Of a stretch of 64,000 bases of DNA, positions 18,668 to 26,654 are shown piece by piece. How positions within the stretch are numbered: the first letter of the stretch is position 1; the number at the start of each line of letters is the position of its first letter. The notes beneath the pieces were generated by a model that saw only the letters and a program-made list of their open reading frames with translations, made no database searches and was not told the DNA's origin. Made by a program: the position numbers and the translations under genes. This DNA comes from Caballeronia choica. GTDB lineage: Bacteria; Pseudomonadota; Gammaproteobacteria; Burkholderiales; Burkholderiaceae. The stretch lies in the NCBI RefSeq assembly GCF_001544535.1, contig NZ_FCON02000001.1, positions 1 through 64,000 of the forward strand. Direction: 5' to 3'.

Positions 18668-19621
18668 TCAGAAACGATAGTCGGGATTGCTTGGATCGAA
18701 CGTCAGATCATCGAAGGTTTTCGGCACGACCTCCTGAAAGACGACGCTTTCGAAGATATTGCCGTCGTTGTCGAACGATTCCGCCGAGCGGAAGTAGGGC
18801 CGATGCAGGTCCAGCCCGAGGATCTCTTTCTTCGCGTAGAACTCCGGCTGGCCGATCGGCGTTTCGTAAGTGAACGCGACAACCCGCTCCCCTTCGATCG
18901 TCTTCACTTCGATCCGGCTCGGGCGCGTGACGCCGGCGTCAGCGAACTTCTGGCCCTCCGCGAGAAACTGCCGCGTGATGTATTCGACGCCGAGATCGCG
19001 CACCGAATGATTCGACTGCGCCCGCGCGAGCGGACCATGCAGCGACGCCCACATCGGCACCGCGTCGAGCAGGCCGCCGAGATGTCCGTAGATCTCGTCG
19101 GCGCGTTTCGAATCGTCGTAGATCAGTTCCTGGCCTGCGTGCGCGCCGTCGGGCAGCCACTTTGCATAGATGCGCAGCGGGTCGCGCGTGAGGCGCACGA
19201 GCATGTGGTCGGGCCGGTTCGGCCACACGCCGCGGATGCGCTCGCGCCGCATCAGCGTGAACTCGTATGACGGGTAGCCGTTCGGTCCTTGCTTCAGGTA
19301 ATGCGGCAGCGTGAGCGGATCGAGCGACTCGAAGAGCGTGACGAGTTCCGCGTCGGGGATGCTCGCGAGCAGGCCGCTGCGCGCGGCGCGCGATAGCCAG
19401 CGGACCTGGTGGTCGAGTGGGAGCGTGCCGACTTGCGAGGCGGGTATTGTCGGCGGCGAGGGCGCTCGTGCATCGCGCGCGGGTGCGACGTCTGAAGTCG
19501 CGGCCGACGACGCGGGCAGCGCAGTGGTGGGCGTCTGCGCATGCGCTGCGGTGAAACATAAACTGGCGCAAGCGAGCAGAAGGGCTCCTGGCAACGACGA
19601 TCGATGGCGCGCATGCGGCAT
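18668..19621 (-). CDS. DUF1571 family exported protein, copy 1
   Basis: About 317 residues: a Sec signal peptide (MPHARHRSSLPGALLLACAS, cleavage near AHA-Q), a Pro/Ala-rich linker, then a DUF1571 domain (YEFTLMRRERIRGVWPNRPD, PLRIYAKWLPDGAHAGQELI), a family with a LolA-like lipoprotein-carrier fold by established description. The ATG at 19621 has GGAG about nine bases upstream. It is nearly identical to the copy at 20080-21030, with roughly two dozen substitutions concentrated in the N-terminal linker. Both copies remain open, so both may be functional. The role is unknown; proximity to fadD suggests envelope lipid metabolism, which is only inference. Confidence 0.85.
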   Translation of the reverse strand: MPHARHRSSLPGALLLACASLCFTAAHAQTPTTALPASSAATSDVAPARDARAPSPPTIPASQVGTLPLDHQVRWLSRAARSGLLASIPDAELVTLFESLDPLTLPHYLKQGPNGYPSYEFTLMRRERIRGVWPNRPDHMLVRLTRDPLRIYAKWLPDGAHAGQELIYDDSKRADEIYGHLGGLLDAVPMWASLHGPLARAQSNHSVRDLGVEYITRQFLAEGQKFADAGVTRPSRIEVKTIEGERVVAFTYETPIGQPEFYAKKEILGLDLHRPYFRSAESFDNDGNIFESVVFQEVVPKTFDDLTFDPSNPDYRF

Positions 19622-19658
19622 GAAGGGACTCTCCGTGACCAGGATGGTGCGGTGTTGA

Positions 19659-19701
19659 TTACACCGTTTGATGCGCTCAGGCTTCCATGCAAACGGTGTA
19701 A
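19659..19701. repeat. Inverted repeat upstream of DUF1571 copy 1
   Basis: TTACACCGTTTG (19659-19670) and CAAACGGTGTAA (19690-19701) are perfect 12-base arms separated by 19 bases. The element is also present before copy 2. No U-run follows, so an operator or an mRNA hairpin is more likely than a terminator. Confidence 0.6.
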
Positions 19702-19723
19702 ACGCCACACCACATCACACCCT

Positions 19724-19949
19724 CTAGCCCTTCGCTTTGGCCGCTTCCGCGTCGCGCAGTTCACGACGAAGTATCTTGCCGATGTCGATAGCGGCAGCGA
19801 GTCGCGGAATTCCACGGCAGCGGCCACCTTGTACCCCGTCAGGTGCAAACGGCTGAACGCAGTCACTTTTTCCGCGCTGAGCGATTTTTCGCGCGGCACG
19901 ACAAAGACCTTCACGCGCTCGCCGACCACCGGATCCGGCACGCCGATCC
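19724..19949 (-). pseudogene. Truncated, frameshifted 3' fragment of fadD
   Basis: The fragment encodes the last roughly 75 residues of the acyl-CoA ligase at 21130-22878: GVPDPVVGERVKVFVVPREK in one frame, then GKILRRELRDAEAAKAKG in another. A one-base deletion near 19784 (ATGTCGATA against ATGTTCGATT in the intact gene) causes the frame change. It has no start and lacks the AMP-binding motifs. It is a by-product of the tandem duplication and is not expected to be functional. Confidence 0.92.
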
Positions 19950-20079
19950 GGGTGGCGGGAGCCACGAGCAATTTCGGATGGGGTGAGGGCAATGTATCGG
20001 CCGATTCTTAGGCGAAGCTTAAGGACCGCCGCCCCGATTATTTCAAAAGATGTCAAGGCCTGACAAAGCGCTTCCGGGC

Positions 20080-21030
20080 TCAAAAACGATAGTCGGGGTT
20101 GTGCGGATCGAACGTCAGATCATCGAAGGTTTTAGGCACGATTTCCTGAAAGACGATGCTTTCGAAGATATTGCCGTCGTTGTCGAACGATTCGGCCGAG
20201 CGGAAGTAGGGCCGATGCAAGTCCAGCCCGAGGATCTCCTTCTTCGCATAGAACTCGGGCTGGCCGATCGGCGTTTCGTAAGTGAACGCGACAACCCGCT
20301 CCCCTTCGATCGTCTTCACTTCGATCCGGCTCGGTCGCGTGACGCCGGCGTCAGCGAACTTCTGGCCCTCCGCGAGAAACTGCCGCGTGATGTATTCGAC
20401 GCCGAGATCGCGCACCGAATGATTCGACTGCGCCCGCGCGAGCGGGCCATGCAGCGACGCCCACATCGGCACGACGCCGAGCACGCCGCCGAGATGCCCG
20501 TAGATCTGGTCGGGGCGTTTCGAATCGTCGTAGATCAGTTCCTGGCCTGCGTGCGCGCCGTCGGGCAGCCACTTCGCGTAGATGCGCAGCGGGTCGCGCG
20601 TAAGGCGCACGAGCATGTGGTCGGGCCGGTTCGGCCATACGCCGCGGATGCGCTCGCGCCGCACCAGCGTGAATTCATACGACGCGTAGCCGTTCGGTCC
20701 TTGCCTTAGGTAATGCGGCAGCGTGAGCGGATCGAGCGACTCGAAGAGCGTGACGAGTTCCGCATCGGGCATGCTCGCGAGCAGGCCGCTGCGCGCGGCG
20801 CGCGATAGCCAGCGGACCTGCTGGTCGAGGGCGAGCGTGCCGGCTTGCGAGGCGGGTATTGTCGGCGGGGAGGGCGCTCTTGCATCGAGCGCGGGTGCGG
20901 CGTTTGAAGTCGCGGCCGACGCGGGCAGCGCAATGGTGGGCGTCTGTGCATGCACTGCGGTGAAACATAAGCTGGCGCAAGCGAGCAGAAGGGTTCCTGG
21001 CAACGACGATCGATGGCGCGCATGCGGCAT
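20080..21030 (-). CDS. DUF1571 family exported protein, copy 2
   Basis: About 316 residues with the same signal peptide (MPHARHRSSLPGTLLLACAS) and DUF1571 domain as copy 1. Differences include RPDQIYGHLGGVLGVV in place of RADEIYGHLGGLLDAV. It starts at ATG 21030 behind a GGAG site and lies 100 bases downstream of the intact fadD on the same strand. This is probably the ancestral location and arrangement (fadD then DUF1571), since only this copy is next to a complete fadD. Role unknown; possibly a periplasmic lipid- or lipoprotein-handling protein. Confidence 0.86.
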   Translation of the reverse strand: MPHARHRSSLPGTLLLACASLCFTAVHAQTPTIALPASAATSNAAPALDARAPSPPTIPASQAGTLALDQQVRWLSRAARSGLLASMPDAELVTLFESLDPLTLPHYLRQGPNGYASYEFTLVRRERIRGVWPNRPDHMLVRLTRDPLRIYAKWLPDGAHAGQELIYDDSKRPDQIYGHLGGVLGVVPMWASLHGPLARAQSNHSVRDLGVEYITRQFLAEGQKFADAGVTRPSRIEVKTIEGERVVAFTYETPIGQPEFYAKKEILGLDLHRPYFRSAESFDNDGNIFESIVFQEIVPKTFDDLTFDPHNPDYRF

Positions 21031-21068
21031 GAAGGGATTCTCCGTGACCTGGATGGTGCTGTGTTGAA

Positions 21069-21111
21069 TACACCGTTTGACCCGCTCAGGCTTCCATGCA
21101 AAAACGGTGTA
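21069..21111. repeat. Inverted repeat upstream of DUF1571 copy 2
   Basis: TACACCGTTT (21069-21078) and AAACGGTGTA (21102-21111) around a 23-base spacer, equivalent to the element before copy 1. It sits 19 bases after the fadD stop and 39 bases before the DUF1571 start. Both arms are kept in both copies although the spacer has changed length, which suggests selection on the arms. Confidence 0.6.
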
Positions 21112-21129
21112 AACACCACGCCACACCCT

Positions 21130-22878
21130 CTAGCCCTTCACTTTGGCCGCTTCCGCGTCGCGCAGTTCACGACGAAGTATCTTGCCAATGTTCGATTGCG
21201 GCAGCGAGTCGCGGAATTCCACGACAGCAGGCACCTTATAGCCCGTCAGATGTATACGGCTGAACGCGATCACTTCTTCCGCGCTCAACGACTTTTCGCG
21301 GGGCACGACAAACACTTTCACACGCTCGCCGACCACCGGATCCGGCACGCCGATCGCCGCGACCGCGCGCACCTTCGGATGCATCGCGAGCACGTCCTCG
21401 ATCTCGTTCGGGTACACGTTGAAGCCCGACACGATGATCATGTCCTTTTTGCGGTCGATCAGGCGGATGAAACCCTGCGCGTTCATTACGCCGATGTCGC
21501 CGGTCGCGAGCCAGCCGTCCGCGCCGATGACTTTCGCCGTCTCTTCAGGCCGGTTCCAGTAGCCTTTCATCACTTGCGGACCTTTCACGCACAGTTCACC
21601 CGGTTCGTCGATGCCGGCCCAGGAACCGTCGTCGCGGCGCATGCGCACGAGCGTCGAGGGCGCGGGCAGGCCGACCGAGCCGTCGAATTCCTTCTGGTGC
21701 TTCAGCTCGATGGGTGTCATTGCGACGATCGGCGAGCATTCGGTGAGCCCGTAGCCTTCGATGATCGGCTGGCCGGTGACTTCGCGAAAACGGTCCGCGA
21801 CGGCCTTCTGCGTCGCCATGCCGCCCGCCATCGCGAGCTTGAGCCGGGAGAAGTCGCGGCGGCAAAATTCCTCGTTGTCGAGCAGCGCGCTGTAGAGCGT
21901 GTTGAGCGCGGTGATGCTCGTGAAGGTCTCGTGGCGCAGGATGCGCATGACGCGCTTCGTGTCGCGCGGATTCGCGATCAAGATGTTGCGCCCGCCGATG
22001 CCCATGAAGATCAGCGCGTTCACCGTCAACGAATAGATGTGATAGAGCGGCAGCGGCGTGAGCACGGTTTCGATGTCGCCTTTGAGTTGCTCCTCGGCCC
22101 ACGCCTTCGCCTGCAGCAGGTTCGCGATGACGTTGCGATGCGTGAGCATCGCGCCCTTCGCAACGCCGGTCGTGCCGCCGGTGTATTGCAGGAACGCGAT
22201 GTCGCCCTGTCCGACGCGTACCGGTTCGAGCTTGCGCTTCTTGCCGCTCGCGAGCGCATCGAGCAGCCGCACCGCCTGCGGCAGCTTGTATTCGGGCACC
22301 ACCTTCTGCACATGGCGCAGCATGAAGTTGAGCGTATGGCCCTTCACGTTGATGCTGTCGGACAGCAGGTCGCCGAGCGCGGTCACGACAACGTTCTTCA
22401 CGCGCGTGCCCGGCAGCGCGTCCTGCAGCGTCTTCGCGAAGCTCTCGAAGACGACGATCGTCCGCGCGCCGCTGTCCTTCAGTTGATGCGCGAGTTCGCG
22501 AATCGTGTAGAGCGGATTGACGTTCACGACGATCGCGCCCGCCAGCAGCGTGCCGAACAGCGTGACGGGATATTGAAACGTGTTGGGCATCATCAGCGCG
22601 ACGCGGTCGCCGGGCTTCACGCCGAGGCCCTGGAGATAGGCGGCGAACGCACGCGCCTTGCGGCCGAGCGCTTCGTAAGTGAGGTTCGAGCCGACGCTCA
22701 CGTAGGCGACGCGCTCGCGATAGCGCTCGACGCATTCGTCGAAGAAATGCACCAGCGAGCGATAGCGCGACAGGTCGATGTCATGCGGCACGCCGGGTGG
22801 ATACGACGCGTACCAGATACCGTCGGTGCTGTGCGGATCGGACGCGCCCGGACGGGGCGGCACCTCTGCCGGATTCAT
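21130..22878 (-). CDS. fadD: Long-chain fatty-acid-CoA ligase
   Basis: This 582-residue enzyme adenylates fatty acids and loads them on CoA for beta-oxidation. The AMP-binding P-loop YTGGTTGVAKGAMLTHRN lies near residue 205, the A5 motif YGLTECSP near 350, and the C-terminal catalytic GKILRRELRD lysine near 570. Start at ATG 22878 is favoured by GGAGACAG upstream; an in-frame ATG at 22920 would add 14 residues. It is the last catabolic gene of the minus-strand block fadE-fabG-htdX-fadA-fadD and is followed by DUF1571 copy 2. Its 3' end was copied into the tandem duplication. Confidence 0.95.
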   Translation of the reverse strand: MNPAEVPPRPGASDPHSTDGIWYASYPPGVPHDIDLSRYRSLVHFFDECVERYRERVAYVSVGSNLTYEALGRKARAFAAYLQGLGVKPGDRVALMMPNTFQYPVTLFGTLLAGAIVVNVNPLYTIRELAHQLKDSGARTIVVFESFAKTLQDALPGTRVKNVVVTALGDLLSDSINVKGHTLNFMLRHVQKVVPEYKLPQAVRLLDALASGKKRKLEPVRVGQGDIAFLQYTGGTTGVAKGAMLTHRNVIANLLQAKAWAEEQLKGDIETVLTPLPLYHIYSLTVNALIFMGIGGRNILIANPRDTKRVMRILRHETFTSITALNTLYSALLDNEEFCRRDFSRLKLAMAGGMATQKAVADRFREVTGQPIIEGYGLTECSPIVAMTPIELKHQKEFDGSVGLPAPSTLVRMRRDDGSWAGIDEPGELCVKGPQVMKGYWNRPEETAKVIGADGWLATGDIGVMNAQGFIRLIDRKKDMIIVSGFNVYPNEIEDVLAMHPKVRAVAAIGVPDPVVGERVKVFVVPREKSLSAEEVIAFSRIHLTGYKVPAVVEFRDSLPQSNIGKILRRELRDAEAAKVKG

Positions 22879-22954
22879 CTGCTGTCTCCATTGACGCGGT
22901 GTTCTCGCATCGTGGTCCACGGCTCGAAGCCGCGTTGAGTAGTTGTCTGTGCGC

Positions 22955-24265
22955 CTATCGTTCCAGGATCGCGACGACGCCCTGGCCGCCCGCCGCGCAA
23001 ATCGAAATCAGGCCGCGCAACGGACGGCCGTCGCCGCGAGCGGGTGCCTTCGCCAGCATCTTCGCCAGATTGCCGACGATGCGCCCGCCGGTCGCGGCGA
23101 ACGGATGGCCCGTCGCGAGCGAACTGCCGTTGACGTTCAGCCGCGCGCGATCGACCGGGCCGAGCGGTCCGCCCAGACCGAGCCGGGTGCGGCAGTATTC
23201 GTCGTCTTCCCAGGCCGTCAGCGTGCACAGCACCTGCGCGGCGAATGCTTCGTGGATCTCGTAGAAGTCGAAGTCCTCTAGCGCGAGCCTGGCGCGCGTC
23301 AGCATGCGCGGCACCGCGTAGGCGGGCGCCATCAGCAAGCCTTCCTTCTGGTCGACGTAATCGACGGCGGCCGTCTCCGAGAAGCTCAACCACGCGAGCA
23401 CCGGCAGATTGCGCGCGGCGGCCCATTCCTCGGACGCGAGCAGCACGACCGAGGCGCCGTCGGTGAGCGGCGTCGAGTTGCCGGCGGTGAGCGTGCCGGC
23501 GTCGCGATCGAAAACCGGCTTCAGCGCGGAGAGCTTGTCGACCGTGATGTCGGGACGCAGGTTGTTGTCGCGCGCGAGGCCCTTGTAGGGCGTCATCAGG
23601 TCGTTGAGAAAGCCGCGATCGTAGGCGGCCGCGAGCTTCCGATGACTCTCGCACGCGAGTTCGTCCTGCGCCTCGCGGGCGATCTTCCAGCGCTTGGCCA
23701 TCAGTTCGCAATGCTCGCCCATCGAAAGCCCCGTGCGCGGCTCGGCGTTGCGCGGCAACTGCGGCTTGAACAGCATGCCGGGCCTGAGCTTCGCGAGCGC
23801 GCCGACGCGTTGACCCGCCGAACGCCCGCGATTCGCTTCGAGGAGAATCTTGCGCATGCGCTCGTTCACGCCGATGGGCGCATCGGATGTCGTGTCGACG
23901 CCGCCCGCGATGCCCGCGTCGATCTGTCCGAGCGCGATCTTGTTCGCGACGAGGATCACCGCTTCGAGCCCGGTGCCGCAGGCCTGCTGCACGTCGTAGG
24001 CGGGCGTTTCCTTCGCGAGCGTGGTCGACAGAAGTGCCTCGCGCGTGAGATTGAAGTCGCGCGAATGCTTGATGACCGCGCCCGCCGCGACCTCGCCGAG
24101 ACGCAAGCCGTGCAGGTCGTAGCGGTCGATCAGGCCCTGCAGCGTGAAGGTCAGCATGTCCTGGTTCGACGCGGTCGCGTACGCCGTATTCGAGCGCGCG
24201 AACGGAATCCGGTTGCTGCCGACAATTGCGACACGGCGCACGACGGGAAGGGCGGAGGCAGTCAT
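22955..24265 (-). CDS. Acetyl-CoA C-acyltransferase (thiolase, FadA2/FadI-like)
   Basis: The 436-residue thiolase cleaves 3-ketoacyl-CoA to acetyl-CoA and a shortened acyl-CoA. The nucleophilic cysteine is in DVQQACGTGLEA (C96), the second-half NGSSLATGHPFAATGGR and HEAFAAQ motifs carry the catalytic histidines, and ISICAAGGQG carries the second cysteine. It lies 76 bases upstream of fadD and about 58 bases downstream of the MaoC-like gene. The sequence type and neighbours match FadA2 of mycobacteria more than E. coli FadA. High confidence in family. Confidence 0.94.
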   Translation of the reverse strand: MTASALPVVRRVAIVGSNRIPFARSNTAYATASNQDMLTFTLQGLIDRYDLHGLRLGEVAAGAVIKHSRDFNLTREALLSTTLAKETPAYDVQQACGTGLEAVILVANKIALGQIDAGIAGGVDTTSDAPIGVNERMRKILLEANRGRSAGQRVGALAKLRPGMLFKPQLPRNAEPRTGLSMGEHCELMAKRWKIAREAQDELACESHRKLAAAYDRGFLNDLMTPYKGLARDNNLRPDITVDKLSALKPVFDRDAGTLTAGNSTPLTDGASVVLLASEEWAAARNLPVLAWLSFSETAAVDYVDQKEGLLMAPAYAVPRMLTRARLALEDFDFYEIHEAFAAQVLCTLTAWEDDEYCRTRLGLGGPLGPVDRARLNVNGSSLATGHPFAATGGRIVGNLAKMLAKAPARGDGRPLRGLISICAAGGQGVVAILER

Positions 24266-24323
24266 GGCTCAGGTCTCGTCGGTTGGCGCGCTGGCGCGCA
24301 GGCGGGTCGGCACGCTTCAGGGT

Positions 24324-25223
24324 TCATGGCAGTTCCCATTCGAACTGTCCGCGCAGATGCGGCTTGTCGCCCGCCAGATCGCGCACCTCGAAGTCGCGCT
24401 TCGTCGGCGCGGGCGCCGCGCTCCAGAGCGTGGTGTCGGCGGGCAGGAAGATCGGCAGCTTGAAGTCGCCGTGCGCGACGGCCGTAGCAAGCGCTTTCGA
24501 CGGATGCAGCGCCGCGAGGGTGCGCCCGAGCGTCCACATGCCGTGCGCGATGGCGCGCGGAAAGCCGAACGCCTTGGCGCTGAGCGCGTGCAGGTGGATC
24601 GGGTTGAAGTCGCCCGACGCCTTCGCGTAGTCGCGACCGAGTTGCGCCGGCAACTGCCAGCGCGCTTCGCGGGCGAGCAAGGGCGCGGGCGTTCTTGCGT
24701 CGGCGGGAACCGCGCTCTGGCCGCGCGCGCCACGCTTCAGGTACACGCTGTCGCCGTCCCATACCGCTTCGCCGCGCCGGTAGATCCGTGTATGCAGCGT
24801 GAATGCCTGGCCTTTTTCGTGCGCGACGAGCCCACCGCTTTCCACTTCGACGCGCAGGCTCTGGCCGGCCGAGAGCGCGCGCCGCAGACGCACGGTATTC
24901 GCCAGATGCACCAGCCCGACCGCGGGCCACGGGAACGCCGGATCGGTGAGCAGCATCAGGTGAAGCGGAAACGCGAGCACATGCGGGAAGGTGAGCGGCA
25001 CGCCGTGCTCGGGGATGAAGCCGCACACGCGCGCATAGCGGCCGATCTGCTCGGAGTCGAGCACGACGTCGGGCCGCACGAGCCGCAGCGCCGGCAACTC
25101 GGCCGACGCGTGCGGCCGCTTGAAGAGCCCCGGCAGCGCGCGCCCATAGAGCTTCGCGGGCGGCGGCAATACATCGACCACGACCGTGCGCGCGCGCTGA
25201 GTCGAAAGAGCCTGCATCGTCAT
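24324..25223 (-). CDS. MaoC/HtdX-like (R)-3-hydroxyacyl thioester dehydratase
   Basis: About 299 residues with a double hot-dog architecture. The C-terminal half carries the hydratase-2 motif DYAKASGDFNPIHLHALSA followed by FPRAIAHGMWTLG, with the catalytic Asp and His. The N-terminal half is a degenerate hot-dog domain (VVLDSEQIGRYARVCGF). It hydrates or dehydrates enoyl/3-hydroxyacyl thioesters. The ATG at 25223 overlaps the stop of the upstream reductase (ATGA), so the two are translationally coupled. Same-order neighbours (reductase, thiolase, acyl-CoA dehydrogenase) parallel htdX-fabG4-fadA2-fadE5 of M. tuberculosis. Confidence 0.88.
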   Translation of the reverse strand: MTMQALSTQRARTVVVDVLPPPAKLYGRALPGLFKRPHASAELPALRLVRPDVVLDSEQIGRYARVCGFIPEHGVPLTFPHVLAFPLHLMLLTDPAFPWPAVGLVHLANTVRLRRALSAGQSLRVEVESGGLVAHEKGQAFTLHTRIYRRGEAVWDGDSVYLKRGARGQSAVPADARTPAPLLAREARWQLPAQLGRDYAKASGDFNPIHLHALSAKAFGFPRAIAHGMWTLGRTLAALHPSKALATAVAHGDFKLPIFLPADTTLWSAAPAPTKRDFEVRDLAGDKPHLRGQFEWELP

Positions 25224-26650
25224 GCTCCGATCAGGCTCTGGCCGCACACGCGCACCACGTTCCCGCTGATGCCGGCCGATGCGGGATTGGCGAGCCACGC
25301 GATCGTCTCGGCGACATCGACCGGCTGGCCGCCCTGGCTCATCGAATTCATGCGGCGTCCGGCCTCGCGGATGGCGAGCGGAATCCTCGCGGTCATCTGC
25401 GTTTCGATGAAGCCGGGCGCGACCGCGTTGATCGTGATGCCGCGTGCGCGCAGCACGCTCGCCATGCTTTCCACGCGCCCGATCACGCCGGCTTTCGAGG
25501 TGGCGTAATTGGTCTGCCCGAGATTGCCCGCGATGCCGCTGATCGACGACACGCCGATGATCCGCCCGCCTTCATGCAGCACGTTCTGCGCGAGCAACGC
25601 ATCGTCGATGCGTTCTTGCGCCGAGAGGTTGATGTCGATCACGCTGTCCCACGCGTCCTGCGCCATCTTCGCGATGGTCTTGTCGCGCGTGATGCCGGCG
25701 TTGTGCACGACGATGTCGATGCCGCCCATCGCCAAGAGCGCCGACGCGATCTCGGCGGGCGCTTCGGGCGCGGCGATGTCGGCGAGAAGCGCGGCGTGTG
25801 CGCCGCCCGAAGGCGACGCGTCTTCGATCGCGAGCATCGTCTGGTCGAGCGCGTCGCGGGCTTGCGCCACGTCGAGGCCGATCACGTGCGCGCCCTGGGC
25901 TGCGAGCACGGCGGCGATCGCGGCGCCAATGCCGCGCGCCGCGCCCGTCACCAATGCGCGTTTGGCAGCCAGCGGCTTGGTCCAGTCGGCGGGCTTTTCA
26001 ACGGGCACAGCCGCGATGCGCACCACTTGTCCCGACACATAGGCCGAACGCGGCGAGAGAAAAAAGCGCAAGGTCGCTTCGATGTCGGCGCCTTCGGCCA
26101 CTTGCAGCAGGTTCGACGAGATACCGCCGCGCGCCTCCTTGCCGAGCGAACGCGTCATGCCTTCGAGCGCGCGCTGCGCGGTCCACGCGCGCGGGTTCGC
26201 GCACGCTTCGGGCGGCCGCCCGAGCACGATGATCCGGCCGCTCCTCGCAACCGAGCGCAGCGCGTCGTGAAAGAAGCCATACAGCGACGCCAGATCGCTG
26301 CTGTCGGCGATGCCGGTCGCGTCGAAGAGCAGCGCCTGCACGCGATCGCTCGCGACCGAGTCGCGCGCGTGCGGCTCGAAGCGGCCGCTCATCGCGCCGT
26401 GCCGGTTGGCAACCGGCAGCCAGCCGTGCGCGCTCTCGTGCGCGACGCTCGTCATGCCGATCGCGTGGAGCACATCGACCAGCGCGTCGAAGAGCGCCGG
26501 CGACGGTCCCGCGCCGATCGCGGCCATGCCGCCGAATTCGGGCTGGTCCGCGCGATGGCGACGCAGCACTTCCGGCCTCGGCAAGCCGATAGAGCGAGCG
26601 ACACCCGCACCGAACGATGAATTCACGAAGTCGAGATAGCGGTCTTTCAT
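25220..26650 (-). CDS. High-molecular-weight FabG (FabG4-like) 3-oxoacyl reductase
   Basis: The 476-residue protein has a C-terminal short-chain dehydrogenase domain with TGAARGIGAAIAAVLAAQGA (nucleotide binding), NAGITRD, and the catalytic SSISGIAGNLGQTNYATSK Ser-Tyr-Lys set. It also has about 200 extra N-terminal residues forming a degenerate Rossmann-like domain, as in FabG4 of mycobacteria (about 450 residues) and unlike the 245-residue FabG. It reduces or oxidises 3-keto/3-hydroxyacyl thioesters. Start ATG 26650 lies 4 bases after the fadE stop, and its stop overlaps the htdX-like start. The cofactor cannot be told with certainty. Confidence 0.9.
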   Translation of the reverse strand: MKDRYLDFVNSSFGAGVARSIGLPRPEVLRRHRADQPEFGGMAAIGAGPSPALFDALVDVLHAIGMTSVAHESAHGWLPVANRHGAMSGRFEPHARDSVASDRVQALLFDATGIADSSDLASLYGFFHDALRSVARSGRIIVLGRPPEACANPRAWTAQRALEGMTRSLGKEARGGISSNLLQVAEGADIEATLRFFLSPRSAYVSGQVVRIAAVPVEKPADWTKPLAAKRALVTGAARGIGAAIAAVLAAQGAHVIGLDVAQARDALDQTMLAIEDASPSGGAHAALLADIAAPEAPAEIASALLAMGGIDIVVHNAGITRDKTIAKMAQDAWDSVIDINLSAQERIDDALLAQNVLHEGGRIIGVSSISGIAGNLGQTNYATSKAGVIGRVESMASVLRARGITINAVAPGFIETQMTARIPLAIREAGRRMNSMSQGGQPVDVAETIAWLANPASAGISGNVVRVCGQSLIGA

Positions 26651-26654
26651 GATC

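Larger units (their letters stand above)
18540..21356. repeat. Tandem duplication of about 1.41 kb (two units)
   Basis: Unit 1 is about 18540-19949 and unit 2 about 19950-21356. Each starts with GGTGGCGGGAGCCACGAGCA, runs through a minus-strand DUF1571 gene, an inverted repeat and the 3' end of fadD, and ends inside fadD at GGCACGCCGATC. Stops of the two DUF1571 genes are offset by 1412 bases and the fadD stops by 1406. Unit 2 joins seamlessly to the intact fadD; unit 1 ends abruptly at 19948-19950, which marks the recombination junction. The copies have diverged, so the event is not recent. Confidence 0.92.
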
